64,000 bases of DNA, taken from positions 248,001 to 312,000 of the forward strand of contig OY762936.1 in assembly GCA_963666935.1 (NCBI GenBank). Direction: 5' to 3'. The notes under the pieces were generated by a model. It searched no databases and had not been told where the DNA came from. It saw nothing but the letters and a program-made list of their open reading frames with translations. The DNA comes from G963666935 sp963666935. Lineage in GTDB: Bacteria > Bacillota > Clostridia > Christensenellales > CAG-138. Shown here one piece after another: positions 60,743-64,000 of the stretch; positions within the stretch are counted from its first letter, which is position 1, and each line of letters begins with the position of its first letter. The position numbers were made by a program, and so were the translations under genes.

Positions 60743-61618
60743 TTGGCGGATGGATTTGTGCTGATGACGGACTCTTGCTGTGACTTACCTTCTGAAATCA
60801 TAAAGAAATGGAACCTCACGGTGCTTCCGCTTTCCGTAAACACGGGAAGACCCAATCCCGGCGTTGATTCCGGCGAACATGATTTGGAAACCTTGCAATT
60901 TTACCGGGATCTTCGCAAAGGAATGATGGCATTCACATCCGCCGTTGACAAAGAAGTCTTTTTAAAGAAAATGGGTTCATTTCTGGAGGCGGGGAAAGAC
61001 GTGTTGTATATAGGCTTTTCCTCCGTATTAAGCGCAACTTACAAGAACGCCTGCGCCGCCTGCGAAGAGCTTAGACGCCTTTATCCGGCCCGGGCGATTC
61101 GCTGTATAGATTCCAAAAGTGCGTCCATGGGAGAGGGGCAGTTGGTTTATCTCGCTGCAAAGCAAATGGAGAAAGGCTATTGTTTGGCCGATGTCGCTGC
61201 CTACGTTGGAGACCTTGTTCCGCATATCTGCCATTGGTTTACTGTGGATACGCTACGCTTTTTGAAGCGGGGCGGCCGAATCAATGCGACGATCGCCGCC
61301 GCAGCGTCAGCGCTCCATATGATGCCCCTGATCCATGTGGATGACGAGGGGCACCTTGTGAACACAGAAAAGGTAAGAGGACGAAGTGCGGTTATCAAAG
61401 CGCTTTTTGAAAAGCTGAAGGAAACCGCAACCAACATCCAAAGCCAAACGGTTATGATCAGCCATGCGGACTGCTATCCTGACGCCGTAGATTTGGCGTC
61501 TATGATACAGGCAGCCTGCCATCCGCAGGAAATTATCATCAATGCGGTGAATCCGGTTATTGGGGCGCATGCCGGGCCGGGAGCGCTTGGGGTGTTTTTT
61601 GTAGGAACGAAACGGTAA
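60743..61618 (+). CDS. DegV family fatty acid-binding protein
   Basis: DegV/FakB-type protein that binds fatty acids for phosphorylation by FakA. The start is probably TTG at 60743, because GGGGAGGTG is eight bases upstream; the ATG at 60737 lies too close to that site. It has about 291 residues. Landmarks are LMTDSCCDLP (fatty acid carboxylate site region), FTSAVDKEVF, IGFSSVLSATYKNA and the C-terminal AHAGPGALGVFF (family H-x-GPG). No fakA is in the window. Position between birA and the fab genes is consistent with incorporation of exogenous fatty acids (inference). Confidence 0.88.
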   Translation: MADGFVLMTDSCCDLPSEIIKKWNLTVLPLSVNTGRPNPGVDSGEHDLETLQFYRDLRKGMMAFTSAVDKEVFLKKMGSFLEAGKDVLYIGFSSVLSATYKNACAACEELRRLYPARAIRCIDSKSASMGEGQLVYLAAKQMEKGYCLADVAAYVGDLVPHICHWFTVDTLRFLKRGGRINATIAAAASALHMMPLIHVDDEGHLVNTEKVRGRSAVIKALFEKLKETATNIQSQTVMISHADCYPDAVDLASMIQAACHPQEIIINAVNPVIGAHAGPGALGVFFVGTKR

Positions 61619-61672
61619 TACTAATTTTGACGATGCGCCGGATTTTGGCGGAAAATGGGGTTACACTTTTGG

Positions 61673-61701
61673 TTGACATCGTACAGCAAACATGCTAATT
61701 T
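61673..61701 (+). promoter_or_regulatory. Promoter of the acpP-fab operon
   Basis: TTGACA and TAATTT with 17-base spacing, 107 bases before acpP. No FapR-type box (TTAGTACCTAGTACTAA) is visible. Confidence 0.6.
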
Positions 61702-61808
61702 AATTCAAGACATTAGATGATGCCGTTGTGTGTACCAGATAGCGCGAAATAGAGCGACTTCGGTTGCCTATGAAATATATTATACCAAGAATTTATGGAG
61801 GTCTTATT

Positions 61809-62033
61809 ATGATTTTTGAAGCAATTGCGGAACTGATCGCGGAACGGAACGGATGTGACGTATCCGAGATCACAAAAGAAAGCACGTTTAAAGACCTGGG
61901 CATTGATTCGCTGGATACAGTGGAAATGCTCATGAACCTTGAAGATAAGGTGGGTCAGGAAATCGAGATGGATCAGAAGGTGGAAACCGTCGGAGAACTC
62001 GCTCGGTATATCGAAGAGAAATACAAGGTCTGA
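61809..62033 (+). CDS. acpP: Acyl carrier protein
   Basis: A 74-residue acidic protein that carries acyl chains on phosphopantetheine. The start at 61809 (MIFEAIAEL) has ATGGAGGT upstream; a longer frame of 15 codons is not needed. The modified serine is Ser34 in DLGIDSLDTVEM, the standard DSL motif. Helix 1 and the acidic recognition helix (LEDKVGQEIEMD) are normal. fabK begins six bases downstream, so this is the head of a fatty acid synthesis operon. Confidence 0.95.
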   Translation: MIFEAIAELIAERNGCDVSEITKESTFKDLGIDSLDTVEMLMNLEDKVGQEIEMDQKVETVGELARYIEEKYKV

Positions 62034-62038
62034 ATCCA

Positions 62039-62983
62039 ATGATAAAATCCAGAATATGTGATCTTTTAGGGATTGAATACCCGGTTTTTCAGGGGGGCAT
62101 GGCCTGGATCGCAGACGGAAAACTGGCGGCTGCTGTGTCGAACGGCGGTGGTCTGGGTATTGTCGCAGCTGGAAATGCCCCCGGGGAATACGTCCGCGAG
62201 CAAATTAGGATAGCGGTGTCGCTTACAAAAAAACCATTCGGCGTCAATATCATGCTGCTGAGTCCCTTTGCGGACGAAGTGGCAAAGGTTGCCGCGGAAG
62301 AAAAAGTAGCGGTGGTAACTACCGGCGCCGGAAACCCGGCAAAGTACATGGAGCTGTGGAAAAACGCCGGCATTCGAGTGATCCCGGTAGTGCCTTCCGT
62401 GGCTATGACCAAACTGGTGGCCCGCATGGGGGCGTCGGCCGTAATTGCCGAGGGCGGCGAAAGCGGCGGCCATGTGGGGGATTTAACAACGATGGTCCTG
62501 GTACCGCAGGTATGCGACGCCACGGACCTGCCGGTGATCGCCGCCGGCGGAATTGCGGATGGGCGCGGGGTTGCCGCGGCGTTTATACTCGGCGCCTGCG
62601 GTGTGCAGATGGGAACAAGGTTTTTGGCCGCCTATGAATGTCCGATACACAGGAATTATAAAGATAAAATTTTACAGGCCAACGATACTGCAACCATCGT
62701 AACCGGCAAGAGGCTCGGGCATCCGGTTCGAAGCCTCAAATCCCCGTTTTCCCGGGAATATTTAAAAGCCGAGTATTCCGATATATCGGATGAAGCGCTG
62801 GAGGAGATGGGAAATGGAACCCTGCGTGCCGCCGTCGTGGACGGTGATTTGCAAAAGGGCTGTTTCATCTCCGGCCAGATCGCATCCGTTGTCAAAAAGG
62901 AACAGCCCGCCGCTCAAATCGTGCGCGAAGTGATGGAGGAGGCGGAGCCGATCCTGAAAGGAGCGGGGCAATGGGTAAAATAG
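62039..62983 (+). CDS. fabK: Enoyl-ACP reductase II
   Basis: FMN-dependent, triclosan-insensitive enoyl-ACP reductase of the FabK type, 314 residues. The N-terminus IKSRICDLLGIEYPVFQGGMAWIADGKLAAAVSNGGG (landmarks YPVFQGGMAW and SNGGGLGIV) is diagnostic. FMN contacts and the catalytic His lie in AEGGESGGHVG (about 137-147), and PVIAAGGIADGRG and LGACGVQMGTRFL follow. No FabI is in the window. It starts six bases after acpP and overlaps fabD by 13 bases. Confidence 0.95.
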   Translation: MIKSRICDLLGIEYPVFQGGMAWIADGKLAAAVSNGGGLGIVAAGNAPGEYVREQIRIAVSLTKKPFGVNIMLLSPFADEVAKVAAEEKVAVVTTGAGNPAKYMELWKNAGIRVIPVVPSVAMTKLVARMGASAVIAEGGESGGHVGDLTTMVLVPQVCDATDLPVIAAGGIADGRGVAAAFILGACGVQMGTRFLAAYECPIHRNYKDKILQANDTATIVTGKRLGHPVRSLKSPFSREYLKAEYSDISDEALEEMGNGTLRAAVVDGDLQKGCFISGQIASVVKKEQPAAQIVREVMEEAEPILKGAGQWVK

Positions 62984-63888
62984 CCTTTGTCTTTTCAGGG
63001 CAGGGCGCGCAATACAGCGGTATGGGCAAAGAATTGTATGAAGCCGTCCCGGCTGCTGCCGCGGTGTTTGACGCCGCGGAGAAAAGGCGTCCCGGCACCA
63101 TCGAACAGTGTTTCGGCGGCAGCGAGGAAGCGTTGGCGCAAACTGCTAATACCCAGCCTTGCATGCTGGCAATGGAGCTTGCGGCGGCTGCCGCATTGAC
63201 CGATGCCGGCATACGCCCTGCCATGACGGCCGGTTTTTCATTGGGTGAAATCGCGGCGCTGACTTATTCCAAAGCGGTGACCTTTGAGGAAGGCTTCCGG
63301 CTGGTCTGTTTGCGTGGAACGCTTATGCAGGAAGCCGCACAAAAAGTGGAAAGCGGCATGGCTGCGATTTTGAAGCTGGAAGCAGCCGAAGTGGAACGCC
63401 TCTGCAAAGCGTATCAGCATGTATACCCGGTCAATTACAACTGCCCGGGCCAAATCACCGTGGCGGGATTGAAGGATGAGCTTTCGGAGTTTACGAAAAG
63501 CGTAAAAGCCGCGGGCGGAGCCTCAGTTCCGTTGCGTGTCAAAGGCGGCTTTCATTCGCCGTTCATGGCCGAGGCGGCGGAAAAGTTTAAAGAAGCGCTT
63601 GTAAGCGCCGCCATTATGGAGCCGGAAATACCGCTGTATTCCGACTGCACGGGCCTTCCGTATGAAGGGAATTATGTACAGCTTCTGTCCCAACAAATCT
63701 GCAGCCCCGTCCGGTGGCAAAATATCGTGGAGCATATGATCGGCTGCGGCACGGATACGTTTATTGAACTGGGGCCCGGAAAGACGCTGTGCGGGTTAAT
63801 TCGCAAAACCAACCCAAACGTGCACATCTTCCATGTAGAGGACTGTGCGAGCCTCAATGAGGCCATCGAGGGGGTTAAAACATGCTGA
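62971..63888 (+). CDS. fabD: Malonyl CoA-acyl carrier protein transacylase
   Basis: Loads malonyl groups on ACP. It has 305 residues. The first motif is FVFSGQGAQYSGMGKELYE. The nucleophile elbow reads GFSLGE (about 91-96), with Phe where GHSLG is more usual, while the catalytic Ser is present. The active His is in KGGFHSPFM (about 194) and the malonyl-binding Arg region is CLRGTLMQ. Start overlaps fabK by 13 bases and stop overlaps fabG by seven, so the genes are translationally coupled. Confidence 0.94.
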   Translation: MGKIAFVFSGQGAQYSGMGKELYEAVPAAAAVFDAAEKRRPGTIEQCFGGSEEALAQTANTQPCMLAMELAAAAALTDAGIRPAMTAGFSLGEIAALTYSKAVTFEEGFRLVCLRGTLMQEAAQKVESGMAAILKLEAAEVERLCKAYQHVYPVNYNCPGQITVAGLKDELSEFTKSVKAAGGASVPLRVKGGFHSPFMAEAAEKFKEALVSAAIMEPEIPLYSDCTGLPYEGNYVQLLSQQICSPVRWQNIVEHMIGCGTDTFIELGPGKTLCGLIRKTNPNVHIFHVEDCASLNEAIEGVKTC

Positions 63889-64000
63889 AAGGGAAAGTGG
63901 CGGTCATCACCGGGGGCTCCCGGGGAATTGGAGCCGCCATCACGGAAAAACTCGCTTCTCTTGGCGCCGATGTTGCGGTGATTTACGCCGGCAACATCGA
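63882..64000 (+). CDS. fabG: 3-oxoacyl-ACP reductase FabG (N-terminal part)
   Basis: Only the first 39 codons are inside the window. They encode MLKGKVAVITGGSRGIGAA followed by a basic helix and VAVIYAGNI, the NADPH-binding TGxxxGIG motif of short-chain dehydrogenases. The classical Rossmann beta-alpha-beta unit plus operon context after fabD make FabG by far the most likely. The catalytic Ser-Tyr-Lys lies beyond the edge. Confidence 0.88.
   Translation, partial: MLKGKVAVITGGSRGIGAAITEKLASLGADVAVIYAGNI

Noticed and set aside
62740..62760. Second Noc-box-like site in fabK (TTTTCCCGGGAATA)
   Set aside because: The core matches but three flanking positions differ from the 14-base consensus, so it was not called.
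1..64000. CRISPR arrays, tRNA or rRNA genes, transposase genes, prophage
   Set aside because: None was recognised. The direct repeats seen are within genes or are hairpin elements without regular spacers.

Overview
The window is about 64 kb of chromosome around the replication origin of an endospore-forming member of the Bacillota, most likely class Clostridia with a GC content above 50 percent. The evidence is the origin gene order (rpmH, dnaA, dnaN, recF, remB, gyrB, gyrA), a Jag/YidC/YidD/RnpA block, sporulation genes (spoIID and a SpoIIQ-like LytM protein beside murA), a split glycine cleavage P-protein, FabK as enoyl-ACP reductase, ThiT under a TPP riboswitch, and both a ParB and a Noc paralogue. 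Most genes left of dnaA from 29 kb are on the minus strand and most genes to its right are on the plus strand, as expected for leading-strand coding outward from oriC.

Layout. 0-8.4 kb: end of an amidohydrolase, a SpoIIQ-like gene with murA, riboswitch-controlled thiT, typA with a single-base frameshift, and the potassium transporter pair ktrB-ktrA. 8.5-12 kb: parA-parB, three perfect parS sites, a DUF2007 gene and a threonine-aldolase-like enzyme. 12-12.8 kb: a gene-free mosaic of hairpin repeats. 13-23 kb: YkvI-type transporter, a HEAT/THUMP methyltransferase coupled to murG, a DUF815 ATPase, cysS and two tandem secreted sortase-domain proteins with SH3-like repeats. 23-29 kb: azlCD and gcvT-H-PA-PB. 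29-37 kb (minus): rpmH, rnpA, yidD, yidC, jag, mnmE, mnmG, rsmG, noc. 37-39 kb: bipartite oriC around dnaA. 39-48.8 kb: dnaN, recF, remB, gyrB, gyrA, cca and an alpha/beta hydrolase. 48.9-52.3 kb: an ABC uptake system coupled to a HydE-like radical SAM enzyme. 52.4-58.8 kb: a PIG-V-like membrane glycosyltransferase, spoIID, an nfeD-floA operon and a LysM-CAP protein. 58.8-64 kb: tetR, birA, degV and the start of a fatty acid synthesis operon (acpP, fabK, fabD, fabG).

How parts work together. The two ParB-family proteins carry different recognition helices. One matches Spo0J, with three parS sites next to it. The other matches Noc, and one exact copy of the B. subtilis Noc-binding palindrome lies inside thiT. 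The Bacillus-like noc-parA-parB cluster is split here by about 19 kb of metabolic and surface genes. A composite intergenic repeat family (five copies seen) breaks up otherwise compact operons near the origin.

The items most worth following are the tandem secreted sortase/SH3 proteins, the ABC-radical SAM operon, the SpoIIQ-like protein with a degenerate LytM site, the composite repeat family, and the TetR-BirA-DegV-Fab neighbourhood with its promoters and operator-like palindromes. All functional calls rest on motif reading and gene order; no database search was possible.
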